Origin: an uncultured Prevotella sp.
GTDB taxonomy: Bacteria; Bacteroidota; Bacteroidia; Bacteroidales; Bacteroidaceae
Length of the DNA: 13,755 nucleotides
Assembly (NCBI GenBank): GCA_927910885.1
Contig: CAKMOD010000019.1
Location: 1-13,755 of the forward strand
Reading direction: 5' to 3'
Below are positions 1-6,386 of the stretch, one piece after another. The notes beneath the pieces were generated by a model, which saw nothing but the letters and a program-made list of their open reading frames with translations, was not told where the DNA came from and did not search any database. The stretch's first letter is position 1, and each line of letters starts with the position of its first letter. The translations under genes were made by a program, and so were the position numbers.

Positions 1-40
1 TGGGGGTGTTGGGTGTTGAGTGTTGGGGTTTGATGATATG
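1..40 (+). repeat. Heptad repeat locus 1 (GGGTGTT family)
   Basis: Consecutive 7-bp units are readable from base 4: GGGTGTT, GGGTGTT, GAGTGTT, GGGGTTT, GATGATA. The run lies directly beyond the stop codon of the antiporter gene, with the G-rich strand opposite to that gene's sense strand. The same unit family recurs at 1342-1420, 8902-8936, 12620-12750 (inverted) and 13560-13615. The copy may continue beyond the left window edge. I assign no function. Confidence 0.8.
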
Positions 41-1324
41 TTATGAATAACGACGGGGATAATGGAAGAGGATAGAAAGGAAGGCTGTGATACCCAATAA
101 CATTGGATAATACAAGAATGGGACGATACTCACAGGGTTTATCTTTGCCAAACCTGCTGCCATTAATATCTGTGCACCGTAAGGGATCAAGCCCTGCGCA
201 CAGCATGAGAAGGTGTCGAGGATGCTGGCTGCCTTGCGTTTATCCACACCATAGCGGTCGCCAATCTGCTTTGCAATACCGCCCACGGTGAGGATTGCCA
301 CCGTATTATTGGCTGTACAGATATCCACCAAACTTACGAGGAAGGCTATGGTTAGCTCTGCTCCGCGCTTGCTGTTGACGTGTCGGGTGATCATCTTAAT
401 GAGATAGTCGATACCACCATTCTCACGGATAATCTCTAACATTCCACCTGCCATCATCGTGATGATAATCAGCTCACCCATACCGGTGATACCTGCGCCC
501 ATACTTCCAAACCAACCATAGACATCGTAGCTACCATCAATGATGCCAATAGCACCCGTGAGGACGATTCCAATGGTCAATACAGCCATGACGTTCATGC
601 CAAAGAGCGCGCAAATCAGTACTGCCATGTAAGGAATGACTCTGTGGATCTCAACGATTGCGGTCTGTCCGGTTGTGTGTATGTCTCTTCCCATGAAGAT
701 ATAGATAAGCAGAATCAGAACTGCTGCAGGGGCAACGATGAAGAAGTTTACCCTAAACTTATCTGCCATCTTACACTCCTGTGTTCTTGTTGCCACAACG
801 GTTGTGTCGCTGATGAATGAAAGGTTATCTCCAAAGAACGAACCACCGACGACGACTGCGACGACGAAAGGAAGCGAACTTCCCGTAGAACTGGCAATAC
901 CTGCTGCGATAGGGGTGAGAGCAACGATGGTTCCGACGCTCGTTCCGATACTGATTGAAATGAAACAAGCAGCGAGGAAGAGTCCCGGTAGCAGCATATT
1001 ATCTGGTAGGACGGAGAGGGTTAGGTTGACCGTTGCGTCAATACTACCCATGTCCTTAGCCGAGTTAGCGAATGCTCCAGCAAGTACGAATATCCACAGC
1101 ATCATCATCATGTTTTCTGTGCTGGCTCCCTTGCTATATATCTGAATTCGTTTTGCGAGTGGATAGCCTCCTGATATAGCGATAGCAAAGATACTCGATG
1201 CCATGAATGCCACGGTAATCGGTACCTTATAGAAGTCGCCCGATACGATTGAGGTGACCAGATATAGTACGATGAACACAAGTAACGGACTCAACGCGAG
1301 GAGTCCTTTTTTATTTTCTGTCAT
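41..1324 (-). CDS. NhaC-family Na+/H+ antiporter
   Basis: The 427-residue protein is almost wholly hydrophobic, with roughly ten or eleven membrane segments. It opens with a short charged N terminus (MTENKKG) followed directly by the first helix, so the ATG at 1322-1324 is a good start. Residues 165-175 read GDNLSFISDTT, in the glycine-rich, polar re-entrant region typical of NhaC-type antiporters (COG1757). A second polar intramembrane stretch with DICTANNT lies further on. The family exchanges external H+ for internal Na+ at the inner membrane and supports pH and sodium homeostasis; direction and stoichiometry cannot be read from sequence. Length fits the family. The gene stands alone on this strand, and heptad repeats abut both ends. 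I find no convincing TAnnTTTG promoter close to the start. A related transporter of the same superfamily, for example one exchanging an organic acid, cannot be excluded. Confidence 0.88.
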   Translation of the reverse strand: MTENKKGLLALSPLLVFIVLYLVTSIVSGDFYKVPITVAFMASSIFAIAISGGYPLAKRIQIYSKGASTENMMMMLWIFVLAGAFANSAKDMGSIDATVNLTLSVLPDNMLLPGLFLAACFISISIGTSVGTIVALTPIAAGIASSTGSSLPFVVAVVVGGSFFGDNLSFISDTTVVATRTQECKMADKFRVNFFIVAPAAVLILLIYIFMGRDIHTTGQTAIVEIHRVIPYMAVLICALFGMNVMAVLTIGIVLTGAIGIIDGSYDVYGWFGSMGAGITGMGELIIITMMAGGMLEIIRENGGIDYLIKMITRHVNSKRGAELTIAFLVSLVDICTANNTVAILTVGGIAKQIGDRYGVDKRKAASILDTFSCCAQGLIPYGAQILMAAGLAKINPVSIVPFLYYPMLLGITAFLSILFHYPRRYS

Positions 1325-1341
1325 GTGTTGTGTTTAATGTT

Positions 1342-1420
1342 GGGTGTTGGGTGTTAAATGTTAGGTGTTGATGAATTGTGTGGGTGATGGGGTGATGGGT
1401 GTTAAATGTTGGGTGTGATG
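1342..1420 (+). repeat. Heptad repeat locus 2, upstream of the antiporter gene
   Basis: Two back-to-back runs of 7-bp units. The first is GGGTGTT, GGGTGTT, AAATGTT, AGGTGTT, GATGAAT from 1342. The second is GGGTGAT, an 8-base GGGGTGAT, GGGTGTT, AAATGTT, GGGTGTG from 1382. The 27 bases at 1390-1416 are identical to 8902-8928. The block sits within 20 bases of the antiporter start codon, in its presumed 5' leader, with the C-rich strand as sense. Confidence 0.85.
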
Positions 1421-1496
1421 ATTTCTATTAACCTATTATTCTTTCCACCTTCACCTATTGTTCATACCCTATTCTTACTTATCAAATCTTATTTTG

Positions 1497-1562
1497 AGCC
1501 TTCGCACATTTTGTGTTAAGCCTCCGCACATTATGTGTTAAGCGTTAGCACATCTTGTGTTG
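1497..1562. repeat. Three tandem imperfect 22-bp repeats
   Basis: Units run 1497-1518, 1519-1540 and 1541-1562. Each carries AGC at the left, a CGCACAT or AGCACAT core, and TGTGTT at the right. The middle unit contains the palindrome CACATTATGTG. The array lies between the divergent ends of the antiporter and the LacI-type gene. Its core (GCACAT..TGTG, TTAAGC) resembles the hairpin at 11627-11665. There are too few units and no spacer, so it is not a CRISPR array. Confidence 0.8.
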
Positions 1563-1773
1563 AGTGTCAATACCATTTTTATCAACGCCTTCTTTTATCT
1601 AATTTTATTCTCCTTATTATTTATTTTTGTCCTCCTTATTCTCTAATTTTATCCTCCTTTTACATCCTCTCTTTCATCTTCTTTTTAGCAATTTTGCCTC
1701 CCTCCCCCTTCGGGGAGGGCTGGGGTGGGGCTTCCTCTCTAACCTTTCCTTTCGTGTGAGTTGGGCCGGGGCT
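1563..1773. other. Pyrimidine-rich intergenic stretch with no gene
   Basis: Between the 22-bp array and the restored end of the LacI-type gene, the + strand is mostly T/C tracts followed by a GC-rich hairpin element. Short open frames on the + strand here translate into low-complexity Leu/Phe/Ser/Pro text with no start signal and run through the hairpin. I see no gene. Confidence 0.6.
1693..1733. repeat. GC-rich dispersed hairpin element, copy 1
   Basis: The + strand reads TTTGCCTCCCT, then a perfect 8-bp stem, CCCTCCCC (1700-1707) with GGGGAGGG (1712-1719) across a CTTC loop, then GGGGTGGGG. A near-identical copy is at 13686-13725. This island is far more GC-rich than the surrounding DNA. 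It sits just past the LacI-type gene and could act as a transcription barrier, though no T-tract follows the stem. Confidence 0.8.
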
Positions 1774-2836
1774 TTATCCCCAAGCCCTATGATAGAAGTC
1801 GATATTCTCTGGTGTGAGCAAGTCGATAGGCATATAATTGACCGGTTCTACCTTTTTTTCAACACAATAGCACGGAAGAGAGAGTCAACACTGAAGTAGC
1901 CTTGTTGGTAAGCATGCTGTGCGATGAGGAACGATATACTACCCTCTCGCAAGCAGTCAGCATTCTTATGCACCACGTCATAGCCCATAATCTGAACGTT
2001 ATGGCGGTGCGTCTTCAGCAGGAACTTACCCACGATATGCGCTTTAGAGTTCAGTGTGATGCAATGATGCACCTCAGGATGCTCGCTGAAGAACTTTTCT
2101 AAGATATGATCATAACGCTTACGCTCCTCGTCTAATGGCAGGTTTACCTCTAAAATCTTAATGTTAGGGAAGTTCTCTTCCATATAATGGCGGAAGCCTA
2201 CCTCACGATTCTCCTGCTGACGGCTCGCCATCTTTCCGTCTTTCGTCTGCTTCATAAGCATGATGCTTTCCTCTTTTTGAGCAATGAGCATCAGCATTCG
2301 CGCAGCAAAACGACCACTCTGGATAGATCTTGTCCGTAGAACGATAGCGGTTGCAGCGATGGCATATAAGAGTCGAGCAGAATGAAAGGTATGTTGCGAT
2401 CGTGCAGTTCGTCGGTGAACTGGCTTGTCAATTCTAACGTTGTAGGCACAAGGATAACGCCATCCGGGTTCTTCCTAAGGCATTTCTGGTAGGTCTCAAT
2501 AAAAGAGTGAGGGTCCAATCGACTATAATACATGATTTCCAAGTCGATATAAAAGTCTCTACGTGCCTCTACAGCCTTCATTGCGCCAATCTCAATCTCT
2601 TCCCAATAGGCCTCGCTACTATGCTTTGGAATCAAACAATAGAACGTATAACTCTTGTTATAAGCCAGTGCACTTGCGTAGACATTCGGCTGATAATTCA
2701 TCTCTTTTAGCACCTTTTCCACTCGTTTCAGTGCGGATTCCGATACATTCGGGCGTTTATGCAATACTCTGTCAACTGTTCCAACGCTTACGCCTGCACG
2801 TTCTGCAATGTCTTTGATTCTTATCTTTTCTGCCAT
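1774..2836 (-). pseudogene. LacI-family transcriptional regulator, broken by two frameshifts
   Basis: The first part (2836 to about 2291) encodes a LacI helix-turn-helix at residues 6-25 (IKDIAERAGVSVGTVDRVL) and then the periplasmic-binding-protein-like effector domain. It runs to FYGQD and then goes out of frame to a stop after 181 residues. Reading resumes one frame over as SGRFAARMLMLIAQ near 2329, which needs one extra base at about 2325-2332. The second part continues to LFRAIVLKK and stops at an A7 run (T7 on +, 1853-1859). One more A restores KKVEPVNYMPIDLLTPENI and runs to a stop at 1774-1776. The restored protein is about 354 residues, normal for the family. Such regulators bind sugars or related ligands and repress nearby catabolic genes, but none lies here. 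It may be a true pseudogene, an assembly error, or rescued by slippage at A7. The last residues (RAWG) overlap GC-rich repeat-like sequence. Confidence 0.85.
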
Positions 2837-2870
2837 AAATATGGGAAATAAATATAATATTTTTGCGCTG

Positions 2871-2902
2871 CAAATTTACTAATAATTGTTGGAATGTGCG
2901 AA
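2871..2902 (-). promoter_or_regulatory. Probable promoter and possible operator of the LacI-type gene
   Basis: On the minus strand TAAATTTG (2871-2878) matches the Bacteroidota -7 pattern TAnnTTTG. About 20 bases upstream is TTCG (2899-2902), one base off the TTTG -33 element. The -33 site lies inside a near-palindrome, TGTGC-GAAA-GCACA (2895-2908), placed where a repressor could block the promoter. Autoregulation is inference. Confidence 0.5.
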
Positions 2903-2985
2903 AGCACAGCATTAGAATTTATGCTATATGCTCCTTTTTATCATTTAATTACGTTTAGAATGTCGTGTAATAGGAAGTTTTTAAC

Positions 2986-2993
2986 TAAATTTG
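2986..2993 (+). promoter_or_regulatory. Probable -7 element of the HAD gene
   Basis: TAAATTTG fits TAnnTTTG. Transcription would start near base 3000, which makes the TTG at 2991 impossible as a start codon and favours the ATG at 3006 or, more likely, 3021. No clear TTTG is present 20 bases upstream, so the promoter call is only moderate. Confidence 0.5.
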
Positions 2994-3020
2994 CGTTCTG
3001 AAATAATGCTGCGTGCAGAT

Positions 3021-3962
3021 ATGTCTATTAAAAGTAAACTTCAAAAGCTGTCTTTTCGCACAGGTGTCATCGTACTCCTGATGTGTATTCCCTTTTATAT
3101 TCTTTCATTCGTACAAGTGTTTTTCCCAGTGTCAACAGCAACGAAAGGCGTACTGTTTACCATATTCTTCGGACTGGCAAAAAGCTTTCAATATGGCGGT
3201 ATTGCTATTCTTGGAAAGGAAGGCTACAAACGTGTGAAGGGCTATTTTAAACGGAAAAAGCAGGCGAAGGATGAGGCTGAGAAGGCTAATAGCGACGCAA
3301 ATCCTCGCTATTGTCCTGACCTTTTCTCTAACCCAGAGATTCTTTCGGGTATTCGTCTTGTCATCTTCGACTTTGACGGAACGCTTGGCGATTCCCAAAA
3401 GTTGATTACCGATACGATGCTTGCAACGATAGAGAGGTTGAATCTTCCGATGCGAAGTCGTGAGGAGTGTGCCAGAACGATTGGTTTACCACTGAAGGAA
3501 TGTTTCTCATCTATCATCCCAATGAGCGATGAACAGGCTGAGGAGTGTGCTAAGGTGTATAGCGAAATATTCAATGTGAAGAATGTTCCGGGTGTTGTAA
3601 AAGCCTTTCCGGGTGTTGTTGAAACGTTGGAAAGACTTTCTTCGCAAGGCATTCTGATGTCTATTGCAAGTAGCCGTAGCCATAGAACGCTTGCCAAACT
3701 GATGGACGAATTAGACCTCTCGAAGTATATTACTTATCTGATTGCTGCCGACGATGTTGTCGAGAAGAAACCAGCAGCCGAATCAGTGTTCAAGACTTTA
3801 AGTCATTTCAACGTCGAAGCGCATGAAACGCTTGTGGTAGGCGATGCTGAATTTGATATCCTTATGGGACGTAATGCAGGCACACACACCTGCGGAGTTA
3901 CCTACGGTAATGGCAGTAGAGAGAGTTTAGAAGCGGCAGGAGCAGAATGGATAGTTTGTTAA
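3021..3962 (+). CDS. Membrane-anchored HAD-superfamily phosphatase (two-helix domain fused to HAD)
   Basis: The 313-residue protein has two parts. Residues about 12-65 form two hydrophobic helices ending in GIAILGKEGYKRVKGY and a basic tail. From memory this resembles the small free-standing 'transporter suffix' membrane proteins of Bacteroidota. Residues 113-313 are a haloacid-dehalogenase phosphatase. Motif I is DFDGTLGD with nucleophile D117 and D119, motif II is SIASSR near 214-219, the motif III lysine is in EKKP (249-250), and motif IV is GDAEFD with D275 and D279. The helical cap lies between motifs I and II, as in phosphoglycolate-phosphatase-like enzymes. The HAD domain is probably cytoplasmic. 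Its substrate is unknown; a small phosphomonoester is the usual case. The ATG at 3006 would add five residues and a TTG at 2991 ten, but the probable promoter argues against the latter. The gene appears monocistronic: a separate tRNA promoter starts 15 bases after its stop. Confidence 0.85.
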   Translation: MSIKSKLQKLSFRTGVIVLLMCIPFYILSFVQVFFPVSTATKGVLFTIFFGLAKSFQYGGIAILGKEGYKRVKGYFKRKKQAKDEAEKANSDANPRYCPDLFSNPEILSGIRLVIFDFDGTLGDSQKLITDTMLATIERLNLPMRSREECARTIGLPLKECFSSIIPMSDEQAEECAKVYSEIFNVKNVPGVVKAFPGVVETLERLSSQGILMSIASSRSHRTLAKLMDELDLSKYITYLIAADDVVEKKPAAESVFKTLSHFNVEAHETLVVGDAEFDILMGRNAGTHTCGVTYGNGSRESLEAAGAEWIVC

Positions 3963-3976
3963 ATAATGTATAATTC

Positions 3977-4008
3977 TTTGGCAGTTTCGTAATAAACCAC
4001 TACCTTTG
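3977..4008 (+). promoter_or_regulatory. Promoter of the initiator tRNA gene
   Basis: TTTG (3977-3980), exactly 20 bases, then TACCTTTG (4001-4008) is a perfect match to the Bacteroidota sigma-ABfr pattern. Transcription should begin near 4014, giving a precursor leader of about 50 bases before the tRNA. Confidence 0.8.
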
Positions 4009-4064
4009 CACTCGCAATTCAGAAATGCATCACGGTTCATTGACGAATTGATTTTAATTAATAT

Positions 4065-4137
4065 CGCGGGTTGGAGCAGTTGGTAGCTCGCCAGGCTCAT
4101 AACCTGGAGGTCGCATGTTCGAGTCCTGCACCCGCAA
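4065..4137 (+). tRNA. Initiator tRNA-fMet (anticodon CAT)
   Basis: A 73-base cloverleaf can be folded by eye. The acceptor stem is CGCGGGT with ACCCGCA and an unpaired C1/A72, the hallmark of bacterial initiator tRNA. The D stem is GAGC/GCTC, giving the initiator-type A11:U24 pair. The anticodon stem is CCAGG/CCTGG around CTCATAA, the T loop TTCGAGT, and the discriminator A. CCA is not encoded (CTT follows). Two oddities are visible. The T stem GCATG/CCTGC has a T52/C62 mismatch. The initiator's usual three G:C pairs in the anticodon stem are here A29:U41, G30:C40 and G31:C39. It delivers formyl-Met to the ribosomal P site. It has its own promoter and terminator. Confidence 0.93.
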
Positions 4138-4142
4138 CTTTT

Positions 4143-4187
4143 AGCTTAGAAATACTTAGTAATAAGTTTTCTAAGCTTTTTTCTTTT
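4143..4187 (+). terminator. Rho-independent terminator of the tRNA
   Basis: A perfect 10-bp stem pairs AGCTTAGAAA (4143-4152) with TTTCTAAGCT (4168-4177). It is extended inside by ACTTA/TAAGT around a GTAA loop, leaving a single bulged T. A T-rich tract (TTTTTTCTTTT, with the stem's last T) follows. Confidence 0.88.
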
Positions 4188-4309
4188 ATGTTCAGAGCTT
4201 TTTTCCTAACCGTACTATCTGTGAAAAAAACTTGTCTAACCCTCTGAAAAATACTTACAAACTTTTGTGTAAAAATGCTTAGAACAGAGTTAAAAACATG
4301 TGTTTTAAG

Positions 4310-4317
4310 TATCTTTG
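4310..4317 (+). promoter_or_regulatory. Possible orphan promoter -7 element
   Basis: TATCTTTG fits TAnnTTTG, but no clear TTTG lies 19-21 bases upstream and no coding region follows. If used, transcription would start near 4323 and run into the 22-bp array, giving a non-coding transcript. A chance match in AT-rich DNA is quite possible. Confidence 0.3.
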
Positions 4318-4355
4318 TAAATGTCTTGTAGTCAAGTGTTTGCATGAGTGGATTT

Positions 4356-4465
4356 CAAAAGGTGCTTAGTAAGGGTTCAAAAGGGCGTTAGTAAGAGGCT
4401 TAAAGGGCATCTTTTGCAAGCCAAAAGGGCGTTAATTGAAAGGCAAAGGAGCATGAGTTGGATTT
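4356..4465. repeat. Five tandem degenerate 22-bp repeats
   Basis: Units begin at 4356, 4378, 4400, 4422 and 4444, in exact 22-base register. Each starts with a variant of CAAAAGGGCGTTA: CAAAAGGTGCTTA, CAAAAGGGCGTTA, TTAAAGGGCATCT, CAAAAGGGCGTTA, CAAAGGAGCATGA. The second and fourth are identical over 13 bases. The sequence is unrelated to the 22-bp arrays at 1497 and 7807. There are no spacers and the units are contiguous, so it is not CRISPR. Confidence 0.82.
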
Positions 4466-4713
4466 GCAGGGTTTGAAAATTTGTTACAATTTATGCAGTA
4501 GGAAGACGTGGGTTGTTGTTTTTAATAATTTGTGTTAGGATATTATGGCTGTCTTGCATTGAGCGAATAAAGTAAAGACGTAGCGTGTGATTAGAGCCAA
4601 GAAATTAGGGAGTAGAGTAGACTTATGTAGGTTTATGCTTTGTAGTCAGCGTGTTAGGTAGTAGGTTGTGCGGGATGTTTTCTACTATATCAGGGCGTTA
4701 AATTTAGGAGTTG

Positions 4714-4746
4714 TTGCTGATATTTCAACTTTTTAAAGTATCTTTG
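4714..4746 (+). promoter_or_regulatory. Probable promoter of the lipoprotein gene
   Basis: TATCTTTG (4739-4746) matches TAnnTTTG. TTGC at 4714-4717, 21 bases upstream, is a weak -33 element. The predicted start near 4752 leaves a leader of about 105 bases before the ATG at 4859. Confidence 0.6.
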
Positions 4747-4858
4747 TGTTCGATTTTTTTGCGTGCTACAAATATACGAAGCCATTATATCATTATTGTT
4801 AAGACTAAAAAGTGGGAAGTAAGGCACGCCAGTTACAAGTTAGAGACAGGATAATAAA

Positions 4859-6221
4859 ATGAGAAAAATTATTATTGCGGCATCTATAGTATTACTTTGT
4901 GCCGCTTGTGGAAGCGATGGAAATTCGTCGGATCCAATACTACCCAACCCATCTACCGAGCAGAATGTTTCTGAGGTAACGACGGATGATATCGTTGAGT
5001 ATTTCAATCTTTGATAAGCAACTGAATGTTTATCAGGCTTTAGAAAAAGCAAAGGCAAGTTTAGGAAATAAGACTGTCAACGGTAAGTTGGTGAGTGTTA
5101 TCGCTGTGAACGTGCTGAATAAAGATGAAGAAAAGGGTACGTTTACACTGAGAGTTATCGGTAATAGTGTTGATAAAGCCTTCACTAAGGACGTAGAATA
5201 TACTGGTTTCGCACAGAAACCTAATGATTACGAGATGGTTTCACGTGCTGTTGCTTCGTGGAAAGCAGACGTTAACTATCTGAAAGACTTCGATTTCGAT
5301 ACACTTTATCGTCTGAAAGATAACAGCAAGTTTACTGCGGCGTATTTGCAGCAGTTTGTTGATCTGTCTTCTTCAAGCGTTGAAGGCAATAAACATTATA
5401 CTTTTACACCAGAAGATTGGGCTAATACGACAATTAGCGATGTGCGCTATGTTGGTGGAAGCCATTCTGGACGTATTGCGTTTACGATTGCTTATAAGGG
5501 TCGAAAGGGTAATACAGGCAATAGTTCACCTAATGTTCCTTTTGATAAGAACAAATATTATGCTACTTTGGTTACTACAAACAGCGAGCGAGCAAGTAAG
5601 TTGTATATGCGTGGTGTATACGAGCATGCAGATGTTTTCTACACTTCTTTGTTGAAGTTTGATAGTGATAAGTTTGTACCTTATCTCAAGGGAAAGTACA
5701 AAGATAATGGTACTAATTTGTTACGACTCTCAATCAACCTTGTTGCTAAGGACGGTCACGATACAGAGTTGGCTAACTTTGATGTGGAACTTACAGGCTT
5801 TAAGCCACTTTCTGCATTAGACAATGATTTGACTATTGGAACCAGCACAGAACTTAGAAATTTCTTTGCAAAGCGTTATAAGACTAAGGCAGATGGCGAT
5901 TACTCAGCAGCAGTATCAAGGTTGAATACTAAGTTGTGGTTTAATAAGGTTGAAATGTACGTAACACGTGATAACGAGCAGATTGACTTACAGGCAAATG
6001 AGGTGCAAAGCGAGTATGGAGGTGGTAATGTTACAGCATGGGCGCCTACCAGCAACTTGGCTAAGTATTTCGATATCTATCTGTTAGAACCACGTATTGA
6101 GGTGACAAGTACTAAGAAGACTGGTAACTATCTTGATATTACTTATAAGCTTGTTTACGTCAATGACGTTGCTGTAGATGGTAAGGTACGTACATTGCGT
6201 GTGCATCTGGTAGAAGCATAA
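4859..6221 (+). CDS. Large repeat-domain lipoprotein, frameshifted at codon 51
   Basis: The ATG at 4859 opens a lipoprotein signal (MRKIIIAASIVLLCAAC, lipidated Cys17), then a Ser/Asp/Asn/Pro linker (GSDGNSSD...) that suggests export to the cell surface. This frame reads ...DDIVEYFNL and stops at TGA (5012-5014). The conserved-looking body continues one base over as FDKQLNVYQALEKAKASLG and runs open to 6221, giving about 453 residues when joined. The body has at least two similar modules, with GTFTLRVIGN...DVEYTGF early and ...NFDVELTGF later. This reminds me of the 'lipoprotein 17-related' surface-protein domain, from memory and unconfirmed. No catalytic motif is visible, so a surface adhesin or structural role is only a guess. 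The bare ORF from the ATG at 4986 lacks any signal peptide, so the upstream signal must belong to it. The junction CTT TGA resembles the prfB +1 shift site, but an indel error or mutation is simpler. Confidence 0.72.
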
Positions 6222-6227
6222 TACCGC

Positions 6228-6267
6228 TTGCCCTACCAAGCCGATTTGGGCAATTGGAAAGTTTTTT
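6228..6267 (+). terminator. Weak terminator after the lipoprotein gene
   Basis: TTGCCC (6228-6233) pairs with GGGCAA (6248-6253). A T6 tract (6262-6267) follows nine bases later. The same bases form part of the next promoter: the -33 TTTG touches the stem and the T6 tract is in the promoter spacer. Confidence 0.4.
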
Positions 6268-6276
6268 GTATTTTTG
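6245..6276 (+). promoter_or_regulatory. Promoter of the MaoC-like gene
   Basis: TTTG (6245-6248), exactly 20 bases, then TATTTTTG (6269-6276) is a full match to the Bacteroidota pattern. The expected start near 6282 gives a leader of about 105 bases. The leader contains a small AT-rich stem, CCTTA/TAAGG (6306-6322), followed by the purine-rich AGGAGGGTAGGGAGG too far from the ATG to be its ribosome-binding site. Confidence 0.75.
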
Positions 6277-6386
6277 CGCACTGAATGATAGTATATTCCC
6301 TCACACCTTAATATATATAAGGAGGGTAGGGAGGATAAAGAAAAGCTATTGTTCGCAGTAATGAAGAATTACATGAAACAATAACT

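Larger units (their letters stand above)
4188..4858. other. Gene-free AT-rich stretch between the tRNA and the lipoprotein gene
   Basis: No credible coding region is present on either strand. It holds a TATCTTTG motif at 4310-4317, a 22-bp array at 4356-4465, about 250 bases with nothing I recognise, the lipoprotein promoter near 4714-4746, and that gene's leader of about 105 bases. Confidence 0.6.

Noticed and set aside
738..1145. 135-residue + strand frame inside the antiporter gene
   Set aside because: It is the opposite strand of a well-supported membrane protein gene, with no start signal or family resemblance.
1535..1899. Short + strand frames in the pyrimidine-rich region
   Set aside because: They translate T/C tracts and the GC-rich hairpin into low-complexity Leu/Phe/Pro, then run antisense into the LacI-type gene.
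2991..3005. TTG start for the HAD protein
   Set aside because: It overlaps the probable promoter -7 element, so it would not be in the mRNA.
4097..4345. 82-residue minus-strand reading frame ending ...GAGLEHATSRL
   Set aside because: It reads antisense through the initiator tRNA and its terminator. The ending is the familiar false peptide made from the reverse of tRNA genes.
4356..4465. CRISPR array
   Set aside because: Units are contiguous and degenerate with no spacers, and no cas genes are present.
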